Position numbers and translations under genes: made by a program. Positions 15,489 to 24,791 of a DNA stretch of 51,787 bases are shown in pieces. Positions within the stretch are counted from its first letter, which is position 1; each line of letters opens with the position of its first letter. This DNA is from an uncultured Lachnospiraceae bacterium. GTDB lineage: Bacteria; Bacillota; Clostridia; Lachnospirales; Lachnospiraceae. Below the pieces are notes generated by a model that worked only from the letters and a program-made list of their open reading frames with translations, searched no databases and had not been told where the DNA came from. The stretch covers positions 1 to 51,787 of the forward strand of contig CANPZL010000013.1 in assembly GCA_947589055.1 (NCBI GenBank). Reading direction: 5' to 3'.

Positions 15489-15971
15489 ATGAGTAAGGTA
15501 CAGGTGATTTGCGGTTCAGGGATTGGAAAAACCTCTGCTGCGATAGGCTATGGGATAAAAAAAGCGGGGATAGGAAAGGAAGTAATCATTGTACAATTCT
15601 TAAAGGGCAGTGAAAATGGAGATTATAACCTGTTATCCAGATTGGAACCGGAGGTCAAGCTCCTTAGCTTTGAACGTGTAGATAAGCCATACGAGGATTT
15701 AACGGTAGAGCAGAAAAACGATGAAAAAGCAAATATCATGAATGGTTTTCACTACGCAAGAAAGGTAATACAGACGAACGAATGTGATATTCTTGTATTA
15801 GATGAAAGTCTGGGACTGGTAGACAGTGGAATTATTGAGGTTGGACAGATCATGGAACTGTTGGAACTGGCAAAGGACAGTGAACTGGAGATTATCCTAA
15901 CCGGCAGAATTCTCCCGGAAGAGATATTAGAGGTGGCAGATACCGTAACCAGAATCGAAGCGGTAAAGTAA
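15489..15971 (+). CDS. CobA/BtuR-like ATPase (cob(I)alamin adenosyltransferase family, divergent)
   Basis: This 160-residue protein begins with a P-loop, VICGSGIGKTSAAIGYG, followed by EVIIVQFLKGS, CDILVLDESLGLVDSGII and IILTGRILPEEILEVADTVTRI. These correspond in order to the motifs of CobA/CobO (PF02572), which transfers adenosyl from ATP to the cobalt of corrinoids. The P-loop is GSGIGKTS rather than the usual GxGKGKTT, and the DE.N segment is DESLG. Substrate is therefore uncertain, and it may have drifted to another role. ATG 15489 follows GGAGGAGA; an upstream in-frame start at 15408 lies across a small hairpin and is less likely. No other cobalamin gene is nearby. Confidence 0.7.
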   Translation: MSKVQVICGSGIGKTSAAIGYGIKKAGIGKEVIIVQFLKGSENGDYNLLSRLEPEVKLLSFERVDKPYEDLTVEQKNDEKANIMNGFHYARKVIQTNECDILVLDESLGLVDSGIIEVGQIMELLELAKDSELEIILTGRILPEEILEVADTVTRIEAVK

Positions 15972-16006
15972 CGCCTGTTGAAAAATGCCTTTTTTCGATT
16001 AGATAG

Positions 16007-16035
16007 TTGACACTGGAAAGCAGGAGTGATACGAT
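16007..16035 (+). promoter_or_regulatory. Promoter of the dapA riboswitch transcript
   Basis: TTGACA, a 17-base spacer and TACGAT directly before the lysine riboswitch. Confidence 0.75.
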
Positions 16036-16050
16036 AGGTTCAACGAAATA

Positions 16051-16262
16051 AAGTGAAGTAGAGGTGCATGAATTATGAGTAGGCTTCCGGACGCAATAAG
16101 GGGCGGGAGAAGGAAGTCAAAAGGAAGGATTGCCGAAGGACTTATTCCCTTATGGATAAGATTCTGGTTATGCAGTGAATAACTGTATGACTGTCATCGT
16201 AAGATGGAGGGCTACTGACATGCTACAGTGTATTAGGTCGACTTCCATGTCGACCTTTTTTG
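16051..16262 (+). promoter_or_regulatory. Lysine riboswitch (L box) with expression platform
   Basis: The conserved L-box core is present in order: AGAGGTGC (16060), AGTA, GGAAGGATTGCCGAAG, CTGGTTATGCAGTGAATAACTG, TGACTGTCATCG and GGAGGGCTACTGAC, with a P1 stem AGTAG/CTACT closing the aptamer. A terminator follows at 16236. Lysine binding should favour the terminator and shut off dapA-dapB, which carry out the first dedicated steps to lysine and diaminopimelate. This explains the 400-base gap before dapA. Confidence 0.93.
16236..16262 (+). terminator. Riboswitch-controlled terminator
   Basis: A perfect 7-base stem, GGTCGAC-TTCCAT-GTCGACC, followed by a T run. It is the off-state structure of the lysine riboswitch. 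Confidence 0.9.
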
Positions 16263-16370
16263 ATCTTATAGGAAAATCCCGATAAGATACTTGGAAGCAG
16301 AAACGGACAGAGCAAATAGCACTTCACGGATTCGAATCATGATATGTTGGATAACAAGGAGGAAATGAAA

Positions 16371-17255
16371 ATGGCGATTTTTGAAGGAGCAGGCGTTGCA
16401 TTAGTTACCCCCTTTCAGGAGGACGGTTCTGTTGATTATGCAAAATTAAAAGAATTGGTAGAATACCAGATCGCACATGGTACGGATGCGATCATTATCT
16501 GTGGCACTACCGGGGAAGCGTCTACATTGACGCATGAGGAGCATTTGGAATGTATCAGAAAATGTATTGAATATGTAGACGGACGGATACCGGTAATCGC
16601 AGGTACAGGATCCAACTGTACAGATACGGCTGTTTACCTGTCTACGGAGGCTGAAAAATACGGTGCGGACGCATTGCTGATCGTAACTCCGTATTATAAC
16701 AAGGCCACCCAGAAAGGACTGATCGCACACTATACAGCCATTGCAAATGCGGTATCCCTTCCGATCATCATGTATAACGTACCTGGGCGGACCGGTTGTA
16801 ATATCCAGCCGGAAACAGCAGTGGAATTGGCAAGAAATGTAAAGAACATCGTTGCGATTAAGGAAGCCAGCGGTAATATTTCGCAGGTTGTAAAGCTGAT
16901 GAGTCTTGCACAGGGATGTATTGATTTGTATTCAGGAAATGACGATCAGATCATACCGATCCTTTCTTTAGGCGGAAAGGGTGTGATTTCCGTTACTTCG
17001 AACGTAATCCCGGAGGATACCCATCTTCTGGTACGGAAGTATTTAGACGGTGATACAAAAGGAGCTTTGGAATTACAGCTAAAGGCAATCAACTTATGTA
17101 ATGCACTGTTTTGTGAAGTGAATCCGATTCCGGTTAAAAAGGCAGTAGAATTGATGGGATTATGCGGCGGAACGGTAAGAATGCCCATGACGGAAATGGA
17201 ACCGCAAAACGTAGAGCGGTTGCAGAAGGCAATGAAAGAATATGGAATCTTATAA
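16371..17255 (+). CDS. dapA: 4-hydroxy-tetrahydrodipicolinate synthase
   Basis: DapA condenses pyruvate with aspartate semialdehyde at the entry to lysine and diaminopimelate (peptidoglycan) synthesis. This 294-residue protein has the family motifs: GTTGE (45-49), YNVPGRT with Tyr135 and Arg140, and the Schiff-base lysine K164 in VAIKEASGN. ATG 16371 has GGAGG eight bases upstream; the in-frame ATG at 16344 precedes that site and is rejected. Transcription is controlled by the lysine riboswitch just upstream, and dapB follows. Confidence 0.96.
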   Translation: MAIFEGAGVALVTPFQEDGSVDYAKLKELVEYQIAHGTDAIIICGTTGEASTLTHEEHLECIRKCIEYVDGRIPVIAGTGSNCTDTAVYLSTEAEKYGADALLIVTPYYNKATQKGLIAHYTAIANAVSLPIIMYNVPGRTGCNIQPETAVELARNVKNIVAIKEASGNISQVVKLMSLAQGCIDLYSGNDDQIIPILSLGGKGVISVTSNVIPEDTHLLVRKYLDGDTKGALELQLKAINLCNALFCEVNPIPVKKAVELMGLCGGTVRMPMTEMEPQNVERLQKAMKEYGIL

Positions 17256-17343
17256 AATCAAGATTGATAAAAAGGATATTAAAAACTAGGAAAGGAAAAT
17301 GGTTCAATTATCCGGATCGGATAATCGGGTTAGGCGAAACAAT

Positions 17344-18099
17344 ATGATACGAATAATCATGCATGGCTGTAATGGAAAAATGGGACAGGTGATTTCTGGG
17401 ATCGTGGAACAGGACGAGCAGGTAGAAATCGTTGCCGGAATTGATGTGAATACGGAAACAAAGAATTCCTATCCTGTGTTTGCCAATATAAAGGATTGTA
17501 AAGCAGAGGCAGATGTGATCATTGATTTTTCAACTGCAAAGGCTATTGACGGATTATTGGATTATGCAGTAGAAAGAAAGCTGCCGGTAGTTCTTTGTAC
17601 TACAGGCTTATCTGAAGAACAACTGGAAAATGTAAAACAGACAGGAACGCAGGTGGCCATCTTAAAGTCTGCAAATATGTCATTAGGCATCAATACGATC
17701 ATGAAGCTGTTAAAGGAAGCGGCAGTCGTTTTTGCACCAGCCGGTTATGATGTAGAGATAGTGGAACGACATCATAATCAAAAACTGGACGCACCGTCAG
17801 GAACTGCTCTTGCATTGGCGGATTCCATTAACGATGCTATGGATCATCAATATGAATATATTTATAACAGGAGTGACCGGAGGCAAAAACGGGAGAAAAA
17901 GGAACTGGGAATATCGGCAGTTCGAGGCGGAACGATTGTTGGAGAACATGAGGTGATCTTTGCCGGAACCGATGAAGTGATCGAAATTAAGCATACCGCA
18001 TATAGTAAAGCGGTTTTTGCAAAAGGAGCTGTAGAGGCGGCAAAATTCTTGGCAGGAAAGCCTGCCGGTCTATATGATATGCAGGCTGTGATCGGATAA
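17344..18099 (+). CDS. dapB: 4-hydroxy-tetrahydrodipicolinate reductase
   Basis: DapB reduces the DapA product with NAD(P)H in the cytoplasm. The 251-residue protein starts with the nucleotide-binding signature IIMHGCNGKMGQ (G-x2-G-x2-G). It contains IDFST, VLCTTGL, the catalytic segment VERHHNQKLDAPSGTA and RGGTIVGEHEVIF. I choose ATG 17344 because the family begins at MIRII. An alternative ATG at 17299 has a better ribosome site (AGGAAAGG) and would add 15 unrelated residues; that start remains possible. It is cotranscribed with dapA and followed by a strong terminator. Confidence 0.93.
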   Translation: MIRIIMHGCNGKMGQVISGIVEQDEQVEIVAGIDVNTETKNSYPVFANIKDCKAEADVIIDFSTAKAIDGLLDYAVERKLPVVLCTTGLSEEQLENVKQTGTQVAILKSANMSLGINTIMKLLKEAAVVFAPAGYDVEIVERHHNQKLDAPSGTALALADSINDAMDHQYEYIYNRSDRRQKREKKELGISAVRGGTIVGEHEVIFAGTDEVIEIKHTAYSKAVFAKGAVEAAKFLAGKPAGLYDMQAVIG

Positions 18100-18141
18100 C
18101 GTAAAAGATTTCTGCATAATTTTTGTTAATTTATCTGGAAA

Positions 18142-18178
18142 AATAACCCTATCTGTCGGTTGCAGATAGGGTTATTTT
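18142..18178 (+). terminator. Intrinsic terminator of the dapAB operon
   Basis: A perfect 14-base stem, AATAACCCTATCTG paired with CAGATAGGGTTATT, with a 7-base loop and a T-rich end. Confidence 0.9.
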
Positions 18179-18295
18179 GTATTAAAATATTAGATTATAT
18201 AGAAACGGATATTTGTATATGAGATATGAAATATTAAATGTATGAAAAACGAATGGAAATAGGAAACGGATCAGGGCAGCAGGAGAGGAGTAGAT

Positions 18296-20209
18296 ATGAA
18301 GGACGGATATTTAAAGGTTGCATCGGCTACCCCTAAGATTCAGGTGGCGGATTGTAAGTATAATAAAGGACAGATACTGACAGAGATTCATAAGGCAGTA
18401 GAACAGAATGTAAGGCTGTTGGTATTGCCGGAGCTTTGCATTACCGGTTATACCTGTGGAGATTTATTTTTACAGGATACCTTATTGGAAGGAGCAAAAG
18501 ATGCTCTCATGTGGCTGGTTCAACAGACAAAGGAGCTGCCTGTCTATGTAATGGCAGGGCTTCCTTTGTCTGTGGACTGTAAACTATATAATACTGCCGC
18601 ATTTTTTGGAAGAGGAAAATTACTGGGTATGATACCCAAAACCTTTATGCCGAATTATTCAGAATTCTATGAGGTACGTCATTTTGCAAAGGGGCCGGAA
18701 ACGGTTTCCATGCTTATGATGGAAGGGCAGCAGGTGCCATTTGGAAGCAGGCTGTTGTTTCAGTGCAGACAGATGCCGGAATTGGTGATAGGCTGTGAGA
18801 TCTGTGAAGACTTGTGGGTGCCGGAGCCACCCTCCGGAAGTCATGCACGAGCGGGCGCTACTGTGATTTGCAATCCTTCCGCCAGTGTGGAAATAACAGC
18901 AAAAGAGGGGTATCGGCGGCAGTTAGTTTCCTCTCAGTCTGCAAGAACGGTAAGTGCATATATATATGCAGATGCAGGAGAAGGGGAATCGACTACAGAT
19001 GTAGTATTCAGCGGACATAATATCATTTGTGAAAACGGAACTATATTGACGGAGAGCAGGCGTTTTACCAACGAGATGGCAGTAACGGAGATTGATTTGA
19101 AAAAATTGTCAGTGGAGCGAAGGCGAATGAATACCTATGAAACAACCGGCAGAGAAGGATATACGGTCGTTGCCTTTGATTTAGAGGAGGAGAAAACGGA
19201 GCTTTCACGTGAATTTTCTCCAACTCCGTTTATTCCGAAGGACGAGGCACAAAGGACGGAACGCTGCGAGGAAATCTTTTATTTGCAGGCAATGGGACTG
19301 AAAAAGCGTCTGCTGCATACCCATTGTGATACGGCGGTTATTGGTCTATCCGGCGGGCTGGATTCCACATTGGCTCTTCTAGTAACCGTAAGAGCCTTTG
19401 ACATGGCAGGTTTGGATCGAAAAGGGATTCTGGGAATTACTATGCCGGGCTTTGGTACTACAGACCGAACCTATCAGAATGCATTAAAGATGGCTAAGAC
19501 ACTGGGAGTTTCCTTAAAAGAAATCAGTATTGTAAAAGCGGTGGAACAGCATTTCCAAGACATTGAACAAGATAAAACGCTCCATGATGTTACCTATGAA
19601 AACAGTCAGGCGAGGGAGCGGACTCAGATCTTGATGGATATGGCAAATAAGTGGAATGGGTTGGTGATCGGCACTGGAGATTTATCAGAAATGGCGTTGG
19701 GGTTTTCAACCTATAACGGTGATCATATGTCAATGTATGCGGTGAATGTGTCCATACCGAAAACACTGGTACGCCACCTGGTTCGCTATGTAGCGGATAC
19801 CGCAGAGGAACAGGAACTAAAAGCAGTACTCAGTGATGTTTTAGATACTCCGGTCAGCCCGGAACTGCTTCCAGCGGAAAACGGAGAGATCACGCAGAAA
19901 ACGGAGGAAGTGGTGGGACCTTATGAATTGCATGACTTTTTCCTTTATTATATGATGCGGTTTGGATTTTCTCCAACTAAAATCTATCGGATAGCGGTAC
20001 AGGCTTTTGATACCGTTTATGAGAAATCCGTTATATTAAAATGGTTAAAGAAGTTTTATTGGCGGTTTTTCAGTCAACAATTTAAACGCTCCTGTGTTCC
20101 GGACGGTCCGAAGGTAGGTACGGTAGCCTTATCGCCAAGAGGGGACTGGAGAATGCCAAGTGATGCCAGTGTATCGCTATGGCTGGAGGAATTGGATACT
20201 TTGGAATAA
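18296..20209 (+). CDS. nadE: Glutamine-dependent NAD+ synthetase
   Basis: This 637-residue two-domain enzyme makes NAD+ from deamido-NAD+ using ammonia released from glutamine. Residues 1-270 form a nitrilase-type glutaminase: catalytic Glu in LPELCITGYT, Lys in MIPKTFMPNY, and nucleophile Cys in VIGCEICEDLWVP. From about 330 comes the synthetase domain, with the pyrophosphatase loop AVIGLSGGLDSTLAL, GTGDLSEMALGFSTYNGDHM and the end SFSPTKIYR-like FGFSPTKIYRIA. The size matches the fused glutaminase-synthetase form. ATG 18296 follows AGGAGAGGAG. Confidence 0.96.
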   Translation: MKDGYLKVASATPKIQVADCKYNKGQILTEIHKAVEQNVRLLVLPELCITGYTCGDLFLQDTLLEGAKDALMWLVQQTKELPVYVMAGLPLSVDCKLYNTAAFFGRGKLLGMIPKTFMPNYSEFYEVRHFAKGPETVSMLMMEGQQVPFGSRLLFQCRQMPELVIGCEICEDLWVPEPPSGSHARAGATVICNPSASVEITAKEGYRRQLVSSQSARTVSAYIYADAGEGESTTDVVFSGHNIICENGTILTESRRFTNEMAVTEIDLKKLSVERRRMNTYETTGREGYTVVAFDLEEEKTELSREFSPTPFIPKDEAQRTERCEEIFYLQAMGLKKRLLHTHCDTAVIGLSGGLDSTLALLVTVRAFDMAGLDRKGILGITMPGFGTTDRTYQNALKMAKTLGVSLKEISIVKAVEQHFQDIEQDKTLHDVTYENSQARERTQILMDMANKWNGLVIGTGDLSEMALGFSTYNGDHMSMYAVNVSIPKTLVRHLVRYVADTAEEQELKAVLSDVLDTPVSPELLPAENGEITQKTEEVVGPYELHDFFLYYMMRFGFSPTKIYRIAVQAFDTVYEKSVILKWLKKFYWRFFSQQFKRSCVPDGPKVGTVALSPRGDWRMPSDASVSLWLEELDTLE

Positions 20210-20241
20210 AACAGATAGATAATAAGACAGAAGGTGTAAAA

Positions 20242-21123
20242 ATGAGTGATTATACGATCATAACAGATTCGGCAACGGATATGCCAAAAGAAGTCATACA
20301 AAAATATCGGCTTCGTGTGATTCCAACCCCTGTAGTAATTGAGGGAAAGGATTATTTTGATGGGGCAACCATCTTTCCAAAGGAGTTTTATCAGAAACAA
20401 AGAGACAATGCGGAGATTTCAACTTATCATATCAATACTTATATGTTTAAGGAAAACTTCCGCCCGTATGCTGAGCGGGGAGAAACCGTAATCTATGTAT
20501 GCTTTTCTACAGGACTTGCGGCTACTTATAGTGCTGCTAACGTGGCAAAGGAGGAGCTGCTGAAGGAATATCCGGACTGGGATATGACGATTGTAGATTC
20601 CAGATGTGCTTCTCTGGGATTTGGACTGCTGGTATATTATGCTTTGCTGATGCAAGAGCATGGGGCAGACAAAGATACGGTAGTAGAGGCTTTAGAATAT
20701 CACCGGGAACATATCCGGCATTTATTTACGGTACAGACGCTGGAATATCTGTATAAAGGCGGACGGTTAAGCCGGACCAGTATGGTGGTAGGCGGTGTAT
20801 TGGACATAAAGCCGATTATCCAAATGGATGAAAAAGGCTCCTTGAAGGCGGTAGAAAAAGTACGGGGGAGAAACAAGTCCTTAAAGCGTATGGTGGAAAT
20901 GATCGGAGAACAGTGTAAAAATCCGGGAGAACAGTTATTTGGTATCTGTCACGGTGATGATTATGAAACGATGAAACAGACAGAAGCGATGATTACGGAG
21001 GCCTATGGAACGGAGAAGTTTATGGAAAACTTTGTAGGCTGTGCGATCGGGGCCCATACCGGCGCCGGAATTATCGGTATCGTGTTTCTGGACGAAGAGT
21101 CAAGGTTTAAAAAATGGTTGTAA
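20242..21123 (+). CDS. DegV-family fatty-acid-binding protein
   Basis: This 293-residue protein carries the DegV pattern: YTIITDSATDMPKE at the N-terminus, ISTYHINTYMF, FSTGLAATYSAA, IVDSRCASLGFG, YLYKGGRLSRTS and the C-terminal GCAIGAHTGAGIIGIVF. In Firmicutes DegV/FakB proteins bind a fatty acid and present it to the kinase FakA for phosphorylation; no fakA gene is in this window. ATG 20242 has AAGGTG in front of it. It lies 32 bases after nadE and may be cotranscribed with it. Confidence 0.92.
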   Translation: MSDYTIITDSATDMPKEVIQKYRLRVIPTPVVIEGKDYFDGATIFPKEFYQKQRDNAEISTYHINTYMFKENFRPYAERGETVIYVCFSTGLAATYSAANVAKEELLKEYPDWDMTIVDSRCASLGFGLLVYYALLMQEHGADKDTVVEALEYHREHIRHLFTVQTLEYLYKGGRLSRTSMVVGGVLDIKPIIQMDEKGSLKAVEKVRGRNKSLKRMVEMIGEQCKNPGEQLFGICHGDDYETMKQTEAMITEAYGTEKFMENFVGCAIGAHTGAGIIGIVFLDEESRFKKWL

Positions 21124-21228
21124 GAAATTGTTAAGAAAATATATCGTTTTATACTATATCTTGTATCTTGCATCTGTGGTATACTACCAGATAAAGGGTG
21201 AAGGACAAAAAGATAAGGAGGGACGAGG

Positions 21229-21966
21229 TTGGAAAAGCAGAATGTTGTTGTAGAGGTGGAAGACCTGTACAAAATATATAAAGTGGGAACGAATAAGGTT
21301 CGGGCCTTGAACGGTGTGTCCTTTCAGGTATATGAAGGGGAATTCTGTGCCATCGTTGGTACATCCGGTTCCGGAAAATCTACCCTGCTGAATATGCTGG
21401 CAGGTCTGGAACATCCGACAAAAGGACAGATCGCCATTCGTGGACAACATATCGAAACCATGAATGAAAAACAACTGGTAACATTCCGAAGAGAGCATGT
21501 AGGATTTATCTTTCAATCTTTTAATCTGATGGGAACCATGACCACAATTGAGAATGTGGCGCTGCCCCTGACCTTTCGTGGTATGCCTAAGAAGGAACGT
21601 TTGAAACGGGCGGAACGGATGGTAAAGCTGGTAGGGCTGGAAAAGCATAAAAAGCATAAGCCAAATCAAATGTCAGGCGGACAGCAGCAAAGAGTAGGTA
21701 TGGCACGGGCATTGGTCTTAAATCCGGATATTGTGTTTGCGGATGAGCCTACCGGTAATCTGGATTCTGTTACCTCGGCGGAGATGATGAATCTGATGCG
21801 GAATGTAGTAAATAAGCACCATAAAACGCTGGTTATGGTAACCCATGATAATCAACTGGCGTCTTATGCGGATCGGATCATACATATCAAAGACGGGAAA
21901 ATATTAAGGATCGAGGATAATAAAGATAAAAGGAAGGAAGCTTCGGCAGTAAGCGAGGAGGATTAG
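21229..21966 (+). CDS. ABC transporter ATP-binding protein (MacB/LolD type)
   Basis: This 245-residue ATPase has Walker A GTSGSGKST, Q-loop FIFQSFNLMGTMT, signature MSGGQQQRVGMARAL, Walker B VFADEPTGNLD and a His switch VMVTHD. The spacing and the TGNLD Walker B are typical of the LolD/MacB group, which drives mechanotransmission rather than ordinary transport. The start is TTG 21229, six bases after AAGGAGGG. The next two genes encode a secreted or anchored partner and the FtsX-type permease, so the three form one operon. Confidence 0.95.
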   Translation: MEKQNVVVEVEDLYKIYKVGTNKVRALNGVSFQVYEGEFCAIVGTSGSGKSTLLNMLAGLEHPTKGQIAIRGQHIETMNEKQLVTFRREHVGFIFQSFNLMGTMTTIENVALPLTFRGMPKKERLKRAERMVKLVGLEKHKKHKPNQMSGGQQQRVGMARALVLNPDIVFADEPTGNLDSVTSAEMMNLMRNVVNKHHKTLVMVTHDNQLASYADRIIHIKDGKILRIEDNKDKRKEASAVSEED

Positions 21967-21970
21967 GAAA

Positions 21971-23440
21971 ATGAAACAGATATACAAGAAGTTAGGAAAA
22001 CAGATCGGCATGCTCGCTATGAGTGCATTATTAACGGTTCCTATGCTGGGATTTACAACACCGGCGGACAGGGCGGTCGTACATAATACACAAGCAGGTA
22101 CGGAAGAAACGAAAGAACCGGAACCGGCAGCATCCAGTCGGGATTCCGATATTATTTTAACCGGAGTAAATGCTCCGGCGGCAAAGTATGGTGAAAATGC
22201 AACGGTAGGCTTTGTTGCTAGAGTAAAAGGCAATGGTTATATCAAAAGCATCGCTCCGGTGATTTCAGATGAATTTCCTTTTGAAACAAACGATGCAGCT
22301 TATATGATAGTGGAAGGAGATTCCACGACGAAGGAATTAAAGGCAAATTATAACTTTGTTGTCAGAAGTGATGTAGCAACCGGCTATCAGGCAGTGGAAT
22401 TCCAGATTGAGTATAATAAGGACGGAGTGGATTATAGCCTGATAAAAACAGTCAATGTAAAGCTGGAAGGAGCGCCTGCACCGACAGAAGCGACAGAAGC
22501 GCCTGCGACGGAGGCAGCGGCAGTGTCTACGCCGAGAATTATCGTGACAGGTTATGATACAGATGTGGATAAGGTATTAGCAGGTGAGAATTTTGTGCTG
22601 ACCCTGCATTTGAAAAATACATCCGCCAGAACAGCGGTTTCCAACATGAAAGTAAGCGTCGGTGCCGCAGAAGGAGAATTTCTTCCGGTTTCCGGTTCCA
22701 GTACACAGTTTATATCCAGTCTGGGTTCCGGACAGTCGGTTGATATTACGTTGGAAATGTCCCCGCTTTCTACTTTGGAGCCAAAGCCTTATGTGCTGGC
22801 AGTGACCTGTAATTACGAAGACGGAGAGGCGAATCCGTTTGAATCGGTGGAGAATATTTCAATCCCGGTTTATCAGGAAGCCAGAATAAAAATAACCGAA
22901 GTATCGGTCATGCCGGAAATGCTTACTGTGAATAATCAGGGAAGCGTCAGTTTCAGTGTAAATAACTTGGGAAAAAGTACCTTAAGCAATGTACAGGCGC
23001 ATATCAAAGGAGATACGATTGAAAGTGAGGAAACTTTTATCGGTAATATTGCGGCGGGGGCTACCGGATATGCAGATGTGATGGTTACCGGTATTCAGCC
23101 GACCCAAGACGATGGTATGGTTAAATTAGTCATTACCTATGAGGATTCCTCCGGGGAAGAAATCACTTATGAGGAAGAAGTTTCCGTGTTTGTTACAGAA
23201 GAAACCTTTGACGACAGTTTCTTTTCAGAGGAAGAACCGGTCGAGGATCAAGGAATGCCTTTGTGGAAGATCTTGTTGATCGTAGCCGGGATCGGCTTGG
23301 GTATAGTGGCGGTTGTGGTAGTTGTGATCGTGATCGTGGTAAAAAAGAAGAAACGGAAAGCAATGGAAGAAGCAGAAGCCTTAGAGGACGAGATAGATGA
23401 TGAATTGTTATCGGATATAGATAAGGAGACAAAGGAATGA
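21971..23440 (+). CDS. Membrane-anchored surface protein with CARDB-like repeats
   Basis: This 489-residue protein has a signal peptide (QIGMLAMSALLTVPMLGFTTPA), then three immunoglobulin-like regions. The last two resemble CARDB/COG1361 domains (FVLTLHLKNTSARTAVSNMKVSV; GSVSFSVNNLGKSTLSNVQAHI). A Pro-Thr-Ala-Glu linker lies at about residues 163-180. A C-terminal membrane helix (about 428-455) ends in KKKKRK and a cytoplasmic acidic tail. It sits between the ATPase and permease genes and overlaps the latter by ATGA, so it is probably a dedicated extracytoplasmic partner of this ABC system, similar in place to the MacA-type subunit. Function and cargo are unknown. Confidence 0.8.
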   Translation: MKQIYKKLGKQIGMLAMSALLTVPMLGFTTPADRAVVHNTQAGTEETKEPEPAASSRDSDIILTGVNAPAAKYGENATVGFVARVKGNGYIKSIAPVISDEFPFETNDAAYMIVEGDSTTKELKANYNFVVRSDVATGYQAVEFQIEYNKDGVDYSLIKTVNVKLEGAPAPTEATEAPATEAAAVSTPRIIVTGYDTDVDKVLAGENFVLTLHLKNTSARTAVSNMKVSVGAAEGEFLPVSGSSTQFISSLGSGQSVDITLEMSPLSTLEPKPYVLAVTCNYEDGEANPFESVENISIPVYQEARIKITEVSVMPEMLTVNNQGSVSFSVNNLGKSTLSNVQAHIKGDTIESEETFIGNIAAGATGYADVMVTGIQPTQDDGMVKLVITYEDSSGEEITYEEEVSVFVTEETFDDSFFSEEEPVEDQGMPLWKILLIVAGIGLGIVAVVVVVIVIVVKKKKRKAMEEAEALEDEIDDELLSDIDKETKE

Positions 23441-24765
23441 GATTTTCTGACATCATTGCAATGAGTGCAGGAAATTTATGGAAACGGAAAGTCAGAACGA
23501 TATTGACGGTACTGGGCGTCATGATAGGAACTGCATCCATTGTGGTCATGCTTTCATTGGGGATTGGTTTGAAAAGCGCTATGTTGGGCGAGATACAGTC
23601 ACAGGGAAGTATGACGGATATACAAGTATATAATTATAATATTTATGGCAGCGGTGATGCTAAGCAGATGACCGACGAAACAATGGAAGAGTTTTTGGCA
23701 ATCGAGCATGTGAAGTCGGCAACTCCTTTACTGACCACATGGATTACGATGGAGCAGGGAAAGTGGCGTACAGATCAGCAGCTTATAGGAGCGCCCCAGG
23801 AATACTTACAACAGATTCCTTTGGCTGAAGGCAGCAGTTATCCCGCTACAGGTACAAACAAACTGGAGCTGTTAGTTGGAAACGGAGTTATTTGTGACTT
23901 TTATAATCCATCAAATTATGAGTATCCTTATTACGACAATGGTGAATTGGCAGATGTGGATTTCATCAATCGCACGGTGTTTACAAAGTTTGAATCCGTA
24001 TATACAACAGATGCAGAGGGAAATTACATTGAGCAGCCGTCCAGGAGAAATATTTTTCCTGTGGTAGGTATGGTAGAAGGCGGCGTGGAGGATTATAATA
24101 CATATTGCTGGAATGTATATACAGATTTAGACGCTTTGAAAAAATATTTACAGGATACATATCGGGGTAAAGCAATCCCCGGACAGCCGACTGACCGAAA
24201 TGGGAATCCGTATCGTTATTTCTGCTATGAAAATGCGATCGTATCCGTAGATGATATGGAAAACGTAGAAGCAGTTCAGGCGGCTATATCCGAAATGGGA
24301 TTTGAGGCCACCAGTGAGATGGAATGGATTCAGTCTGCACAGCAGGAAATGCTGATCGTAGAGGCGGTTTTGGGCGGTATCGGTGCGATTTCATTGTTTG
24401 TAGCGGCAATTGGAATCGCCAATACCATGATGATGTCCATTTATGAAAGGACGAAAGAAATCGGCGTTATGAAGGTATTGGGCTGTAGTCTTGGGAATAT
24501 TCGCACCATGTTTTTGACGGAAGCGGCGTTTATCGGTTTTATTGGCGGTATTATTGGACTAATTATCAGTTATGTGTTATCCTTTGTTTGTAATCTTGTT
24601 TTGCCGGATCTGGTAGGCTATGGAGATGCGAAGATCTCATTGATACCTGTCTGGCTGGTATTGCTGGCAATCCTGTTTTCTACGTTGATTGGAATGCTTG
24701 CCGGATTTTTCCCGGCACAGAGGGCAACGAAGCTAAGCCCGCTGGCAGCAATACGAAATGAGTAA
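23437..24765 (+). CDS. ABC transporter permease (MacB/FtsX type)
   Basis: This 442-residue protein has one N-terminal helix (RTILTVLGVMIGTASIVVMLSLGIG), a large extracytoplasmic domain of about 230 residues, and three C-terminal helices (about 310-345, 362-395 and 405-430) containing the FtsX family motif ANTMMMSIYERTKEIGVMKVLG and the end FPAQRATKLSPLAAIR. This is the MacB topology, which works with an ATPase and a periplasmic or surface partner. It overlaps the preceding gene by four bases. The cargo cannot be told from sequence; lipid, peptide or stress sensing are all known for this class. Confidence 0.93.
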   Translation: MRFSDIIAMSAGNLWKRKVRTILTVLGVMIGTASIVVMLSLGIGLKSAMLGEIQSQGSMTDIQVYNYNIYGSGDAKQMTDETMEEFLAIEHVKSATPLLTTWITMEQGKWRTDQQLIGAPQEYLQQIPLAEGSSYPATGTNKLELLVGNGVICDFYNPSNYEYPYYDNGELADVDFINRTVFTKFESVYTTDAEGNYIEQPSRRNIFPVVGMVEGGVEDYNTYCWNVYTDLDALKKYLQDTYRGKAIPGQPTDRNGNPYRYFCYENAIVSVDDMENVEAVQAAISEMGFEATSEMEWIQSAQQEMLIVEAVLGGIGAISLFVAAIGIANTMMMSIYERTKEIGVMKVLGCSLGNIRTMFLTEAAFIGFIGGIIGLIISYVLSFVCNLVLPDLVGYGDAKISLIPVWLVLLAILFSTLIGMLAGFFPAQRATKLSPLAAIRNE

Positions 24766-24791
24766 AACGGCAAGCACAGGGAGCCTTTTTC

